A stretch of DNA of 64,000 bases from Enoplosus armatus (GCF_043641665.1 NC_092190.1:9382048-9446047), one strand, 5' to 3'; positions 22,202-41,577 are shown, counted from the first letter of the stretch. Notes: generated by a model not told the origin, from the letters alone. Numbers and translations are program-made.

Positions 22202-22480
22202 TAGTGGTGGAAGAAGTACTCGTTCAAATTCTTACTTAAGTAAAAGTACATACAGTATTACAGCATGAAACCAAATGTACTCGTAATGCAGAATGGCCCA
22301 TTTCAGAATCATATATATTACATCACTGGATTATAATTAGTTAATGTTGCATTAATGATTCATTTTAATGACGTTATATGCTGCTGGATAGCTTAATTCA
22401 TAATAATACATCAGCATTTATTATATTATTTATATTTTATATTAATAATCTGAATCTGCAAAGAGATAAGTAAGTAAGAA
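22202..22480 (-). mobile_element. hAT-like non-autonomous element, 5'-truncated fragment
   Basis: Begins AGTGGTGGAAGAAGTACTC, then TTACTTAAGTAAAAGTAC and GTACTCGTAATGCAGAATG, which are the reversed right end of the family also seen near 3.7 kb and 47.7 kb. The other terminus is absent. Confidence 0.65.
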
Positions 22481-23700
22481 GTTAGAAATTATTCCATATA
22501 TAATCATCATATCTATTCCAAAATGGAGCATGTCTGTATTTTCAACATTTTGTTGTTTGTCATAAACACATTATTTTGAGATTTTGGGGAAGGGGATACT
22601 AAGAGATACTAAGTCAAGATACTGAGTCGAAATTTTGACTTTTAAAATTCAGATTTCTTATCTTTCTTGAGATAAATAAATAATAAATAAGTTTTCATTA
22701 AATTAAAGTTATTGTGATACCAAAGTGTGAATGATACAATGAATGTGATGGTCCAGCGTGGTGAAAGGTGTTCAGGACATCCATGAAGGTGACACTCAAA
22801 GTTATCATGTTGGCTCAGTATCTCGTCATTTTGATTTTCCATGGGCATTTTGGAAATGCTGCCTTCTTATCAGGCCTTCAAAACAAGTTTAACATAGTCA
22901 AGCTTCTCTCTTTCATGCCTCTCTTCAGGCCAGCTCTCTCTTTTAAAAGAGATGACACATCTCAAGAGATTAAATGAAGAACATGTTTTGTCATTACTAA
23001 CTTTTTGTCTCATATTTCTTTCTTTCTTGGTGGAAATGGGCTGAATCAGAGACCAATTGTCCAATGATGCTGTAGCCTTTGTTGGCAGAACTCACTTTTT
23101 ATGTTGTAATCAGTATTGTATTTGAGAGGTAAATTGGTTAAATATGGCATCTGTAAAGGAAGAAAGTAATTTAGCTATTTATTAGCTAGATTCCTGAAAT
23201 ATGTTATAATTGTTCACACCGATACACCTTTGCGGTCTGTAATTCATAAACCACTTTAGATAAATCAGGGACACTGTTTGTATTACAAGTGAAAGTTGAC
23301 ACTAGTGTCGTTCGGGAAACTGGTGTCACCGAAACTTAAAGAGTGGCCCCTGAATGGCCCGCAGAAACACCGCGTCCCCACCCTTTTTTTTATCTTCGGC
23401 CGAAGCCCAATCAGAGCAGCGCTCGGGGCCACGCCCAGCCTGTATCGGAACTCGTGGACGCGCTGCAGGTAAACCACAGGTGCGTTGTCCCGCTGTTTGA
23501 AGGAGAGTCGGAAGACACAACCGTGAGCTGTGAAGAAACGTTCATTAAAGCCTCGCTGCTGGAGAGTGACAACATGCGAGGAAATTAACTTTGATCTCAC
23601 CTCAACTGGTTATTTCTCTTTTCGACTCTGCAGCTGGATGGAGTGATTTATATTCACATCAGGTTGGATTAGTGTGAAGGGGCTGTGGGTTTTGTGCACA

Positions 23701-25483
23701 ATGAATTTAAGCCTCACCACACGAGCAGGAGTTTTACTCATTATTTTCACATTTTCAAGCCTCCTCAATGGCTCCAGAGGAGAAATCCCACCAAAACCAA
23801 CCAGCGGTGTCACGATTTTGCCCCCAGTTAAGCCCGACAATGGCCCCCAGGCCTATCCAGACGCGGAAAAGGCAAATTTACCAGTGTTTACAATGGATTA
23901 CCCAAGAATACAGATACCATTTGAGATCACTCTCTGGGTGCTACTTGCTTCTTTCGCAAAGATTGGTGAGTAGCTGCTGATTTTACTGACACTGAGATGG
24001 GTTAAGATCCAAATCTGGGTGATGACAGTAATAGGTGTGTCCCCTTCATGGAGGATGCAGGTAAACTGTTTACAGGCAGAGAGTGCTTCTTCCTCATCAG
24101 CCCTGTTCCTGTTTATGAACTAAACTCACATCTCCTTTCTCAGGTTTCCATGTGTACCACAAGATCACCATCTGGGTGCCAGAGTCGTGCCTTCTGATCA
24201 CCATTGGTCTGATTGTGGGTGGCATCATGCACTCTGTCAATGAGGAGCCCCCCGCCGTGCTCTCCAGCAATGTCTTCTTCCTCTACATGCTGCCCCCGAT
24301 TGTCCTCGACTCGGGCTACTTCATGCCCACCAGGCCTTTCTTTGAGAACATCGGCACGGTCCGTTACAAGTCAGCCACAGTTTCCCTTATAACAGATCCA
24401 ACTTCTTGCTCTAATATAAAGACGACTTGACTTTTTCTTCCTGTGTTTGCTGCAGGTGTTGTGGTTTGCGGTGGTGGGGACTCTGTGGAACAGCATCGGC
24501 ATTGGCATGTCTCTGTTTGCCATATGCCAGATTGAGGCGTTCGGCGTGCAGGACATCAACCTCCAGGAGAACCTGCTGTTTGCCACCATCATCTCGGCCG
24601 TGGACCCCGTGGCAGTGCTGAGCGTGTTTGAGGACGTGTCTGTGAACGAGCAGCTGTACATTGTGGTGTTTGGGGAATGCCTCTTCAACGATGCTGTCAC
24701 TGTGGTGAGTGGGCTGAGGCAGAGAGTACCCAAGTGTGTATGACTTTGTGCAGGTTAGTGGGCCATTTTACACCCAGCTGAGACTTGCTGCGGCACGTTG
24801 GCCAGCTCTGGATACCTCTGGGCTACTGCTTGTTATGAAAACATGCTGAGCAGCGAGGAGGGTGCCATTACAAACTGTTCTTGCTGCGTTTATGGCATTG
24901 TTCGGGATGATGTGGCGTATTTCAGTGACCGAATACAACTTGAGGGCGCACTCAGGGGAAAGTGCTGCAACAAATTGTCATCTAGCAGCACAGATAAACT
25001 AAAAAACAAGCTAATTTACTGATTGATATGGGTCCCACAAAGACAACATATTTTCAGAATCACACACATATAGTTCATTATAGGACAAGACTATTGTGAC
25101 CCCGCCTACCATTTGAGAACCAGTTTGGACCCTTAATTTCAAGACTGCTATTATATGCAATGACAGATCCAGTATCGTTTGTTGTCTGAAGCTTTTCTAT
25201 TCTTTCTCTAAAGCCTCGGCTCAGATTTCGCCAGATACTTTACAGTTTGTTCACTCTCTTCCCTGGGTTAGTTGTGCATGTATGAGAACATAATGTGTGG
25301 GAGGGAAACATCTGTGCGCTGGCAAGATTGCTGTAAAGATACATTTTTCTAAAATGGAAGTGAGGGAATGTTATTAGAGACATGAAACAGACCTGAGCCG
25401 TGTATCTTTTGGGAGCTTGTTTATTCAGATGCAGCCAAACCAGTTTATGAGGTCACTGTTGCATTTGCTTGTATGGGAGGAGT

Positions 25484-25545
<62 letters not shown>

Positions 25546-28500
25546 CATTGTCTGAAACTTGTCTGAAGCGAGCTCATGTTCAAATTCCCTCTTTTTATTG
25601 TGCTCAAACACACCCACCCACCTACATTAGCCTTGGTGTGGTGACCCTTTTGTTTAGTCCACAGTAGCCGAGCTGATGCAGAAAGTGAAGACAAACATTT
25701 ACCCAGGAGGCCGGGAAAGCTCAGGCGTGGTCTGTGTAGAGAGCTTTGTGTTGCAGAATAGCACCAATCAAACAAGATGTAATATTTACCAAAAGTACAA
25801 ATACTTCCGATGAGCACTGCAGTCACTAGTTAGGTGGAAGGTGGTGTCCGTTGTTGGGGGCCCAGATGGTGAAAAGGACCCACAAAAATTCCAGCCGAAA
25901 AAGCGGGGACCCAGAGTTCCTAGCTCCGGCCTTGACTGAGAGTACCAGATTATCATCTGTATCCTTGATATGCAAATTTAAAACAGGGAACTGTTGCTGC
26001 CTCACAAAAAAGTATTTATGCATATTGAGGACTTTGTCAACACTGTTTGTTGCTGGGAAACTTTATTCTGCATAGCAGCCATTTGCTTGAAAACATCCTC
26101 GATCCAAATGAGACACCACAATTTTACCTGCCAGTTAAACTGTGACTGAGTGAAAGAAAACATTAAATGTGCTCTATGTTTGGTATCCTGTCTTTGCCTT
26201 AACCTTTAACATAATTTCCAAAACAGGCACTTTTCTTGCTTTCTCTGAACACGTACTTTCACCGTGAAAACAACAGTAAGATAGAAGTTGTTTATTGTCG
26301 GAGGTAAAGGCAGAACAGGAAGAAAAGGAACAAAGCCGGTTGCTCTGGCAAATGCTTCTTTTCCGTGAGTCATTCGGTGTGCTTGGTGAAATGAGATTAT
26401 CAAATTGCAAACAGTGCAGAGTAAATAATATATTTCAATAAATCACTGTTATCTGCCACTGTGTCATTAGAGGCCACAGCCCCCAACACCAGCCGCGACC
26501 TCTCACTGGGATGTGTGGGATGTTTGTGCACGTGCATGCATGCGAAGTTACACAAAAAAGACTGCGTGTTTCAGCATGTGTGTGACATGTTTTCAGGTGT
26601 TGTACAACATGTTCAACTTTGTGGCGGAGATGCCGGTGGTTGAGCCAGTGGATGTCTTCCTGGGAGTGGCGAGGTTCTTCGTGGTCGGGCTCGGTGGGAT
26701 GGGCTTCGGCATCCTGTTTGGCTTCGTGGCTGCCTTCACCACAAGGTTCACCTCCAAGGTCCGAGAAATCGAGCCGCTCTTCATATTCATGTACAGTTAC
26801 CTGGCCTATCTGGTGGCCGAGCTCTTCGCCATCTCATCCATCATGGCGTGAGTAGATTTTAACATTTTTTTAACTGCAGTTTCAACGCTGCAGGAATACA
26901 GCAAAAAACACAGCTTTGTTTCCTGTTTCTCTGCAGCATTGTGACCTGCGCCCTCACCATGAAGTACTACGTGGAGGAAAATGTTTCCCAGCGTTCCTGC
27001 ACAACCATCCGCCATGTGGTCAAGATGCTCGGCTCCATCTCCGAGACCCTTATCTTCTTCTTCCTGGGCGTCGTCACCATAACAACAGACCACGAGTGGA
27101 ACTGGGGCTACATCCTGTTCACGTTGCTGTTTGCTTTTGTATGGAGAGGTCTGGGTAAGTAGCGGGCAGCAGGTATCTGTGTCATGTTAGAGGTCAGGTT
27201 TTGTTTGACTTGGCATCTGTAGGCCTTGTTCCCATATTAAAGGTGCCCCTGTGGAGTTTTTGACCACTAGTAGTGCCACATAGATTCATTGATAATATAA
27301 AAATATTATTTAGTGCAGCTTTAAACTTGCTAATAATACAACTTCTGACAAAATAACAGCAGTTTTTCTACCCTTCCCTCCCAGGCGTCTTGGTGCTGAC
27401 TCAGATCATTAATCCTTTCCGCACCATCCCATTCAACTTGAAAGACCAATTTGGTCTGGCCTACGGTGGCCTGCGAGGTGCCATTTCATTCGCCTTGGTC
27501 TTCACTCTTCCCGAGAACATCGGCCGCAAGCAGCTCTTCGTCACTGCCACCATTGCTATCATCCTCTTCACTGTGTTTCTTCAGGTAAGAGAGTGTCTTC
27601 GTAGTTCTATTCAAAACATTTTACACAGCTGTTTGCTGCAAATCATTTGTCTTTGTAACTTAGATTAGTATGATATATATTAGTGTTTTGTCTTAGTAGT
27701 AGAACTAGAAGAATAAAATAGACTTTTATAGACTTAACAGACTTCTTAAGTTTGCAGGTGTAGCGGTAGAGTCTCGGGCAGAGAGAAACAGAATAACAAG
27801 GTTAGGTTTTCTTTTAAGCTTAGAGTGCATCACATGATCGCAAGTCCAGATCAGAACTGATTTTGTTATCTACTAAGTTGTGCAGGTTAAGGACATATTG
27901 ATCTTGGAGTTGCCAAACAGGTCTTTAAGCGTTTAAGAGCTTTTTGCTGCTGCAATAAGGACTCATTTTTAATCCTTGCATCTTGCAATGTGACACGTGC
28001 AGCTCTTCATTGTCCACCTTTGAATGTTGTGATTATTATTTATTGTGTGATGTGTTATATATGTTATGTCTGCCTGTGTGACACTGTGAACTCAGTTGAG
28101 ATTTAAAAAAATCTTTCGTCCTCTTCCCCACAGGGCATCAGCATTCGACCTTTGATCGAGTTCATCAATGTCCGCAGAACCAACCGCAACCTTGACACCA
28201 TCAACGTAGAGGTTCACTGCAGGGTATGCCGCAGATTGTGATCGTTGTAAATGTGGTAGACGGTATGTTTCTGCGCACAATGTTAACAGGTGTCACTCTG
28301 CTCTCAGCTCATGGAGCACACCATAGCTGGCATAGAGGACCTCTGTGGACAGTGGAGCCACTTCTACTGGAAGGACAAGTAAGAACTTTCTCTCTCGCTT
28401 ATGTACATTCATGAGTAGCCTCAAGTGAGTACACATTACTCACTTGATCTTAAACTACTCAGCTGCTGCATATCCTTAAGTTTAAAGAGAAAGAATCTGA

Positions 28501-31500
28501 GGTGAAACTGGAGGAGAGATGGCAGTTTTAGTTTCGCTGCTCTCAGTTTCTCTCTTTGTAGTTTTGTTTGACAATACTGTTGTTCACTCTGGGATTGTGT
28601 GGGAGTGCTGACAGCTAATCAGAGTCCGTGTTCAGTTTCCGCCATCAGCAGCGACTCTGATGTTTGTCTTCCTAAAGCTCTGAAATGTTTTATTTAGTTC
28701 CTCAAAGTCAACTCTTTGAATCACATCAGGTACACGCCACTATTGTTGTAAGATGGCACCACATTTAGCTGTGGTAGATTAGATATTTACTTTCATGCAT
28801 TATATTACAACAGTATTCTAGTAGCTTTGTGTTTTGGTGCATCGTTACCTGCTACAGCAAACATCTGTTTTTTGTTTCTTTCTACTCCGTCTTTGTACAG
28901 TGCTGTCATTTATAACTTCTAAATAATATTAATTTTGTCATTACTTAAAAAAAAAACCCAAATGAGGTTGTAAATGAGTTCACGTCCACACTGTAGTCTC
29001 AAGAAGACTGATGTCTGTGAGAGAATGTATTCCTTTTGACCTTTTCTCACCATAGAAAATTAACATTACTTGCATCCACTGTGACAAACTTACAGTACTG
29101 TGAGTATAATCTCTGTGGGTTTTACAAACACACTGATCATTCATTTCAAATGAATTACAGTTGCTACAAACCAACAGCATGGCATAAACCCATTGATATA
29201 TTATACAGTCAGTCAGTCTGTGTTTACTTCATAGTAAGACTGCACACACTTCCCTCCTCTCCACTGCTCTCACCTCCCCCGTTATCCCAAGCCTCTTTTT
29301 TTCTCTTTTTTCTTTTCTTTTCCTCGTTTGTTAACACACTCGTCATGCTTGTCTTGTGAGACGGGTTCCTCGAGTCTCAGAATGCAGATTTTAAGTTTGA
29401 TTTCACTCGTCAAAACATGCTGTGAGCTTGACTGTTACACACAGAGCAGTCAGTGAAGTGTTTGTTTTGGCTTCGTACTCCGGCTCATTGCATTTACAAC
29501 GGAAGGGTGTTTGAGGTTATTCATATCCATATTGGGTGAACAGTGTTGCCCTTTTTATGCACTGTTCCTCAATTTTAGGACACTTCAGCAGGACAATGAT
29601 CCTAAACCTACAAATACCTAAACAGTATAGGTCACTCACAGGGCCTCAATCCCACTGATCATGTGTTTCAAGACCAGACTGAATGCAAAAAGCCTCTAAG
29701 ACGAGCAAGAAGTGCAGGTAGCTGCAGTGCAGACCTGACAGAGCATTAGCAGGGAATATACGAAGTGTCTGCTGGTGGAGGTGGGTCAGAGATTTCAGCC
29801 AGTCAAAAAACTGTAAAATGAATTCATCCCTTGCAGGCAGGTTGAGGTGTCAGCTGAATTACAAGAATCGATACATAGTTTGGATAAGTAACTTTTAAAA
29901 ACTAGAATATTATATACTCTTCTACTATATACAAAATAAAGCACAAACAAAATAAATGGTGATAAATACTGTATACACTAAACATAGATAGTAACTATAA
30001 CGTGTAAACTAGACAAAAATAGTCACAAATTGAGTAAGAAGTTGCAATAAAAATGAAAAGCAAAAAATTGCGCTCAAACATATTAATATTTGCAAAATTA
30101 AATAAGACTTTTAACTTGTCCTGTTACTTCGTGTCCTGTAGAATCGGTGGTCTATTTATAAAAAGGGCTACATTGCACTGATTGCAATTTGTGAATTTTT
30201 CCTACTAACAATTTTTGTTTGTGTAGCCAAAGCCTGAAGTTTGAAGCACAGAGCCTTCACAGATATCTCTGTTTCACATAAACTGTCCATAATCAATGAA
30301 GTCCCCTTTCTTTCCATGTCCAGGTTTATGAAGTTCAACAATCGAATCCTGCGGCGGATCCTGATTCGGGACAGCCGGGCCGAGTCCAGTATTGTGGCGC
30401 TGTATAAGAAGCTAGAGCTGCAGAACGCCATGGAGATCCTGGACACGGTGTCTGGAGACATCAGTGCTGCTCCGTCCATCGTCTCTCTCTAGTAAGAAGC
30501 CTTCATCATGTCTTTCTGTTGCTCTGACGATCACACCACCTCCCTATTGTCTGTTCAGATCAAAGGGGTCGAGAGAATAATATTTTTTTCTCTTAATATC
30601 TGTTTATCTGTCTTTTAGTGAGGAAAAGAAAAACTCTGCTAAACCTAAGAAGAAGTTCCTGTCTCATGACCTGAAGAACATGCACGACATCCTGTCCAAG
30701 AACATGTACAAGATCAGGCAACGGGTGAGATATTATTAATAAATCTTGCAGGATGACAGCTGTTTGCACACCACTCTGCTTTTTTCCATTTCCTTTCTGG
30801 AAACGTAACTTCAAACACCATATTTCAGTTTTGAGGCATTTGTACTTTTGTAGTTGAGCATAATATGCTACTTTATACTTCCTCTTCACTACTTTTCAGA
30901 GATAAATATTGTATTTTTCACTCCACTACATTTACTTCATACATCTGACAGGTGTAGTAACTAGTTACCTTTCAGATCATAATTTGACATAAAAAAAGCC
31001 CTGTGATAGTCTTATAAAATACAATGTAATAAAAAGATTAACCAGTAGTTTCCCTGAATACTTGTCACATTTCAGTTCTCATCTGAGTTCCACCAAGGGA
31101 AGATCTCCTCTCTAAACTTCTCAACATTCTTCTTCTAAACATGGTTTGCTTTAAATAACTGTTTAAGTCTAAAAGAGGTAAATATTCCAATATTTCACAA
31201 AAACGACTGTAGAAAAATCAAAAAATGTATACAAATTTGTGCGTGACAACTTCGATTCCTCCTCTTTCCTGTCTCATTAATCATCTTACGACCCCTCAGA
31301 TTTATCTTGTGACCCTTTTGAGGGATGCTGACCCTTAGGTTGCTCCACCTCAGATGGCTACAAGAGTAAAATGCTGCTTACACTTTGATGCATCTGTGTT
31401 AACAATCTAATAATGTCATGTCATAAAATCTGTCACGGAGTACTTTTACTTTTGATACTTTAAGTACATTTTCCTGATAATATTTAAGCACGTTTACCTA

Positions 31501-34378
31501 AGTAGTATAAATCCACGGCTTTTGCATGTAATAGAGTATTTTTACATTGATGTGTTAGCACTTTTACTTAAGTAAAGGATCTGACTACTTCTTCAATAGT
31601 TACTACTACAGCAAACACGAACAATACGCAGGAATTACAACTCCCATAGACACTGAATGATTAAGTAAAAGCAGAGAGCTTCCTCCAGTCTTCATGCATT
31701 TGCATTCTACTGTTGTTGTAGTAAACTTTCAGTTGCTGACAGTACATGCAGTAGTGTGAAACTTGAACTCTTGTTTGTCTTGACTACATGGATCAACAAA
31801 GGCAGCCCAGTCACAACAATTTCAAACTTCTAAAATGAAGCCGCGTGCATCTCTTTTTCCAGATACGGTAGTTGTGATATCCCCTTTGTTTTTGGCATTA
31901 GAAGCTTGAAAAGAACACAGCATAAAATTATTTTACGTAACATCTTGTGATCTCTGTTTATTAGACCTATGTGTCTGTAATCTGAACAGACGCCAGTTTC
32001 CTAGTAAACTGGAAACGCCTTGCTCACACACGGTGATGTGATCACTCCAAGCACTGAAACTCGGTGCTGTTTTGCATAACCACAGACTGGCCGGCAGTAC
32101 TTTTCCATAAGTGACATGACATCACCCTTTTAGGGAAGCGCACAGACGCTTTGATGTGTAGACAAATAGGGAGCATGTGCTTCTGTTCTTAGGTAGACGA
32201 ATTGTCTGATTATCTTAACAACCCGTCTTTTGAAGTCTCTCATCCCCTCTTCTCATATATCACATATTTATAGTTCTGTCTCTCACACAAACCCTGCGTC
32301 ACCACTGTTTGTGGTGTTATTTGTTTTACTGAGTTGTCGCATTTATGACCATGTTGACCTCTTGTGAAACAGATAGGAGCCTTTTGTTGGCATGAGTACA
32401 ATGGCAACCTTTGCAGTGTGTGAAAGGCGGTTAGGTTGGTTTTAAGTCTAAATAATAGCTGCAGGACAGAAAGAACCATGTTGACAGTGATGGTACCCAT
32501 CACTGTCAACATGGAAGAGGAAGAGGTGCATGGAAGAGGTTAGCGTGGCTACGTCCAAAACTTGCTCAAACAGGTGTGGCCAGTTTTGGTTGAGTAATCT
32601 GAGCTTATAAGAATGCTGTGTCCTCTCAAAGCATCTTAATGGTCTATTACTCTCAGCCTTTGTCATCTCCGCAGTCAATGGATGTCATTGCCCTAAAGGC
32701 TGAAGCTTTGTGGCCGCCTGTAGGCTGACTTTATTACAGGTGGACATGTCCAAAATGGTGGGACCTGTGAGCTGGAAGCGTCCACTAGTGGTCTAAATCT
32801 GCTGTGTGATGTTGTGTGTATATAATGTAATGTAATGTTGTATCTTGTACCTTTTTTTTTGTTTTCTTTAACCAGACGGTGGCATACACACATAAACATG
32901 CCCTGCCAAACGAAACCCACAGCAGAGAAATATTGATAAGACGACACGCCAGCATCCGCCGCAGCCTCCGACCTGGCAGCTTTCAGTCAACGGTAAGCAG
33001 GAATGCTCTGTAACTATGGCTGGTATTGACTTGAGGTATTAGATAACTCTTGTTCTCAGCCTTTTAGTTAAAGTACGTCTGTGAGAGCAGAATTGAACCT
33101 TGTGAGAAGCAGGTTAATTATCTCTTGGCTATGCTGAGATGAAAGAATCCAAATCAAACATGAGGTTCACTTTCTTAATCCCATCCCTTGTTCATCATTC
33201 TCCTTTTTCTCTCTTGGCATTGTTCCTCTCGACTTATCATTATGCTGTTTTATTCCCATGTTATTCTCAGGCGGTGCCAAAATCTCATAAGTACTTCTCT
33301 CTTCCTGCTGGGAAAAGTCTGGACTCAAAATTTCCTCCTGGCAGGCTGAGCTATGCAGGTAAGCTTCTTAAACTGCCTTTAACCCCTTGACATCCAGTTT
33401 TCCCTTTAAGTAGATTTAATGTTGGAAAAATCGCTGTGCTTTTAACCGTCTCTCGCAGCCTTTTTTGGAGCAGACATTCATGTCCCCCCACAAGATGAAT
33501 TTTACTTTTTGGATTCTGACGTCTCCTCTAGTGTCATGCCAAGTCCAAATTTCTATTTGTCCAATACTTTGGTTTATTACCAAATACTAGCAAAACTAAT
33601 GACATTCCCATCAGCCTCACCCGGGCTTCATGTTTAGTCCTAATTAGCAAATGTTTGCATGCTAACAAGCAAAGCTAAGATGGTGAACATGATAAACATT
33701 ATATCTGCTAAACATCATCCTGTTAGCTTTGCCAATGTGAGCACATTAGCATGCTGATGTTAGCATTTAGATCAAAGCTGAGCAGCCTCACAGATGTCAG
33801 CACATTAAATAGAAATATTCTAGTTGTTCTGTGTATCATTTTACACACATTTCCCAAAATATTCATCCTGACATGTTTAGTATTTTTGGGAATGTTTGGA
33901 TCTCCATTAGAATTTCAAAATTTTACCATTTTCTTCACCTTCCCCAGATGATCAGGAAACAATGTCAGAGGTGGCCTACCCCTCCAGACGCTCTCGGTTT
34001 GGCCAGCCCGCACGCTCCTCCTCCAGAGCCATGATGCCTCTACGCAGGTTGGACACCCTACAGGAGGCGCCCTCTGTTGACATTCTGGTTGAAAGCACAG
34101 GGGAGGAGAGAGGCAGGACAGACCATGGCATGTCCAGAATAAACTCCTCCTCCAGTGATTCCCGCATTCCTGCCCCTCGCCGCCACTTGCACTCCTCCGT
34201 TGACAATGAAAGCGACTCAGCTGATAACTTTAGAAATGGGCATCATGAAGCAGCAGCAGCAGAAGAGGAGGAGCAGCAGCAGCCTTCGTCTCCACCTTCT
34301 GCCTGGGCTGCTGAACCCAGAGACAACGCAACACGAAACCCTCTGCTCAGGCGGCCTCAGTGGAACCCGAAGGTGTAA
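23701..34378 (+). CDS. slc9a2: Na+/H+ exchanger, NHE2-like (SLC9A2), 822 aa, 13 coding exons
   Basis: Exons: 23701-23965, 24144-24358, 24456-24704, 26597-26847, 26937-27154, 27385-27584, 28134-28223, 28308-28378, 30324-30491, 30619-30724, 32876-32992, 33271-33358, 33948-34378; total 2469 bases, phases consistent. The product is a plasma-membrane antiporter swapping external Na+ for internal H+, in fish gill, gut and kidney. A hydrophobic leader (residues 5-20) is followed by about 12 membrane segments. [19 protein letters not shown], the ion-site NDAVTV (Asp about 239) and [12 protein letters not shown] are in place. The tail is long, hydrophilic and Ser/Arg-rich. [16 protein letters not shown] and KYFSLP in the tail resemble NHE2 more than NHE4, NHE1 or NHE3, so slc9a2 is preferred with slc9a4 as the alternative. 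The loop before NDAVTV reads GECLF where the family has GESLL. The start is the first ATG, before the leader. Confidence 0.93.
24705..26596 (+). other. slc9a2 intron 3
   Basis: About 1.9 kb with a long (AC)n microsatellite. No exon or recognisable transposon was seen. Confidence 0.6.
25486..25544. repeat. (AC)n microsatellite in slc9a2 intron 3
   Basis: An uninterrupted AC run of nearly 30 units, a likely length-polymorphic marker. Confidence 0.97.
28379..30323 (+). other. slc9a2 intron 8, nothing recognised
   Basis: About 1.9 kb of AT-rich sequence between the exon ending [10 protein letters not shown] and the exon starting FMKFNNRIL. No repeat family was recognised. Confidence 0.55.
30796..31600 (+). 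mobile_element. hAT-like non-autonomous element, degenerate, in slc9a2 intron 10
   Basis: The left part has TTTTGAGGCATTTGTAC and TATGCTACTTTATACTTCC. The right part has CACTTTTACTTAAGTAAAGG followed by a decayed end, CTTCTTCAATAG. These match the family at 3742 and 47716. The ends are eroded, so an old insertion. Confidence 0.6.
32476..32514. repeat. Perfect 18-bp-arm palindrome with a 3-base loop
   Basis: The left arm CCATGTTGACAGTGATGG and right arm CCATCACTGTCAACATGG are exact reverse complements separated by TAC. It lies in slc9a2 intron 10, about 360 bases before exon 11. Confidence 0.9.
33540..33800. repeat. Dispersed fish repeat (TTAGCATGCTGATGTTAGC type)
   Basis: Contains TTTGTCCAATACTTTGGTTT, CTAATTAGCAAATGTTTGC and ATTAGCATGCTGATGTTAGC, wording I know from a repeat common in spiny-rayed fish genomes. 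It sits in slc9a2 intron 12, shortly before the last exon. The family name is not asserted. Confidence 0.55.
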
Positions 34379-36004
34379 AAGTCTCCCTGAGCTTTCAAGA
34401 GCAGCTGGACTGCCATAGACTGAGTCTCAGGTTCTCAAGCAGCTCCAGGGTCTCTACATGTCACTGTGTATTCATACCACGTAAATGAACACTGGAGGTC
34501 CACTGATTTCTTATTAGAGATGAACAACCCTCAAAAATTAGCCAAAATGGACATTAATACCTTGAAGTCAGAGGTGCCACATCAGAAGCACAGTGCACTA
34601 TAGTGAAGGAAATGTATATGACCTGTGGACACTAAGTCATTTGCCAGTTTTATCTGAGTAGTTATTTCAACCATTTTTTTAAATGTTTAAAACAGTGTAA
34701 TTTAAACTATTTTATTTGTAGTAATTATTTCTTAGTTACATGTACATATTGTACTTTTGTTTTTTATTGCCTATTGTGTGCGACAGTTGTACAGTATGAT
34801 TGAGGATAGTTTTGCATCTTGGCCAAATTAGTTTTACATGAGGAACTATTGCTGTGCAGTACAAAATACTCTTGGGACTAACTGGACGCCTTTTGTATGT
34901 CTGTTACACTGATGGACCTCACAAATCTGGGCCCACTTCATTACTTTTTCTTTTTCTGTAATAAATTTTCTATGCTGTTGAAAGCTGTTATCAAGCATTG
35001 TCTATGAAACCATGGATGCAATGGAAGTTTATAAATGTGACACTGAAGGCACCGCCCATAAAGGAAGAGAAGATGGGAAGTATGTACATGAATGTATGTA
35101 GATACAAACTCGCATACAAAATGTTGTTTATTCCTTGTGAATTTTTGGCATGAATCTGGCATGTACTTCATGGATTCACTTACTTCTTTACATACATTTA
35201 TACAACTTTAATCCTTAACCAGGTGGTCTTTGGGTCTTTAAACAGTGGTGCTCGGTATACAGTTGTAACTTAAAAAAACAATTTCTTTAAATCTCTATTT
35301 AAACATATCCTAAAGATAAAATAACAAAATGTAAAATTCAGAGACTAGAGCAAACACTTGCCACCATTTTTAATGCAGTGCATTAAGAGAAACTACTGGC
35401 ATTGAGGTAAAACGTGTTACACTAATTATGGCCAACTTGGCTACTTCAGAAGTACAACAGTGTAATCTACCTTGGTCAGGCAGCCCGATTTCCCCACAGC
35501 AACTATAGGTTCAGCCCATTTATGAATATATTTGAAACATTACTGCCTGGAGCGTAAAAGGAGGATCACCGTGTATTTTGGTGAAGCAGTAGAAGTTATT
35601 TCATCAGCAGGCCGACATTAACTCCAGGGACTTTGTAGTGGAATTACATTACAAATAAAAACTGGCCCAAGTAGTATGTGCCAACGCAAGGCCCATTTGT
35701 TTCTGTCTGATCAAACTTGAGCACAGCAGGAAGCAGAGTTAACTTCTCAGCCCTGACTTCACCTCAACGCTACGCTTGAGGTTTGAAGCTGCTCTTCCTG
35801 AGAGAAGGACTGCAGTGCTGGTGGAGAGGAGCCATTTTCTGACCCTGTGATGTCGCCGCATCTACCTGTACGGACGTGTTTGAGCAGGAAACATCGTTCC
35901 CACTACGAGTCTGCTGTTCATCTCCACAGCTGGCCTCCTACAAATAAGAGCACTTCTCTGTGTGGTAGATTTGCATTGATTTTCATGATTTCAAATTCAT
36001 TCAG
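34379..36004. other. Convergent 3' UTR region of slc9a2 and mfsd9
   Basis: The two genes run tail to tail with 1.6 kb between stop codons. Minus-strand AATAAA at 35132-35127 would give mfsd9 a 3' UTR of about 880 bases, close to the slc9a2 end at about 34980. No other gene was seen. Confidence 0.5.
34960..34965 (+). terminator. slc9a2: Poly(A) signal AATAAA, probable end of slc9a2
   Basis: First canonical AATAAA noticed after the stop, giving a 3' UTR of roughly 600 bases. Another AATAAA occurs near 35655. Confidence 0.5.

Positions 36005-41577
<5,573 letters not shown>

Larger units (their letters stand above)
17585..23700. other. Intergenic region between divergent inpp4a and slc9a2
   Basis: About 6.1 kb separating two start codons that point away from each other. 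It must hold both promoters and any 5' UTR exons. A minus-strand donor-like CTAAACG/GTATGAG at 21975-21974, next to CpG-richer sequence (22020-22200), could end a non-coding first exon of inpp4a. The slc9a2 side (about 23340-23480) is GC-richer, and TTTCGACTCTGCAG near 23633 resembles an acceptor of a 5' UTR exon. Neither is proven. A (GAA)n tract and one hAT-like fragment are listed separately. Confidence 0.5.

Noticed and set aside
21937..22251. Minus-strand frame with VLTADIVEYATRM, possibly an exon of another gene
   Set aside because: No known family and no partner exon. If transcribed it is more likely a non-coding first exon of inpp4a.
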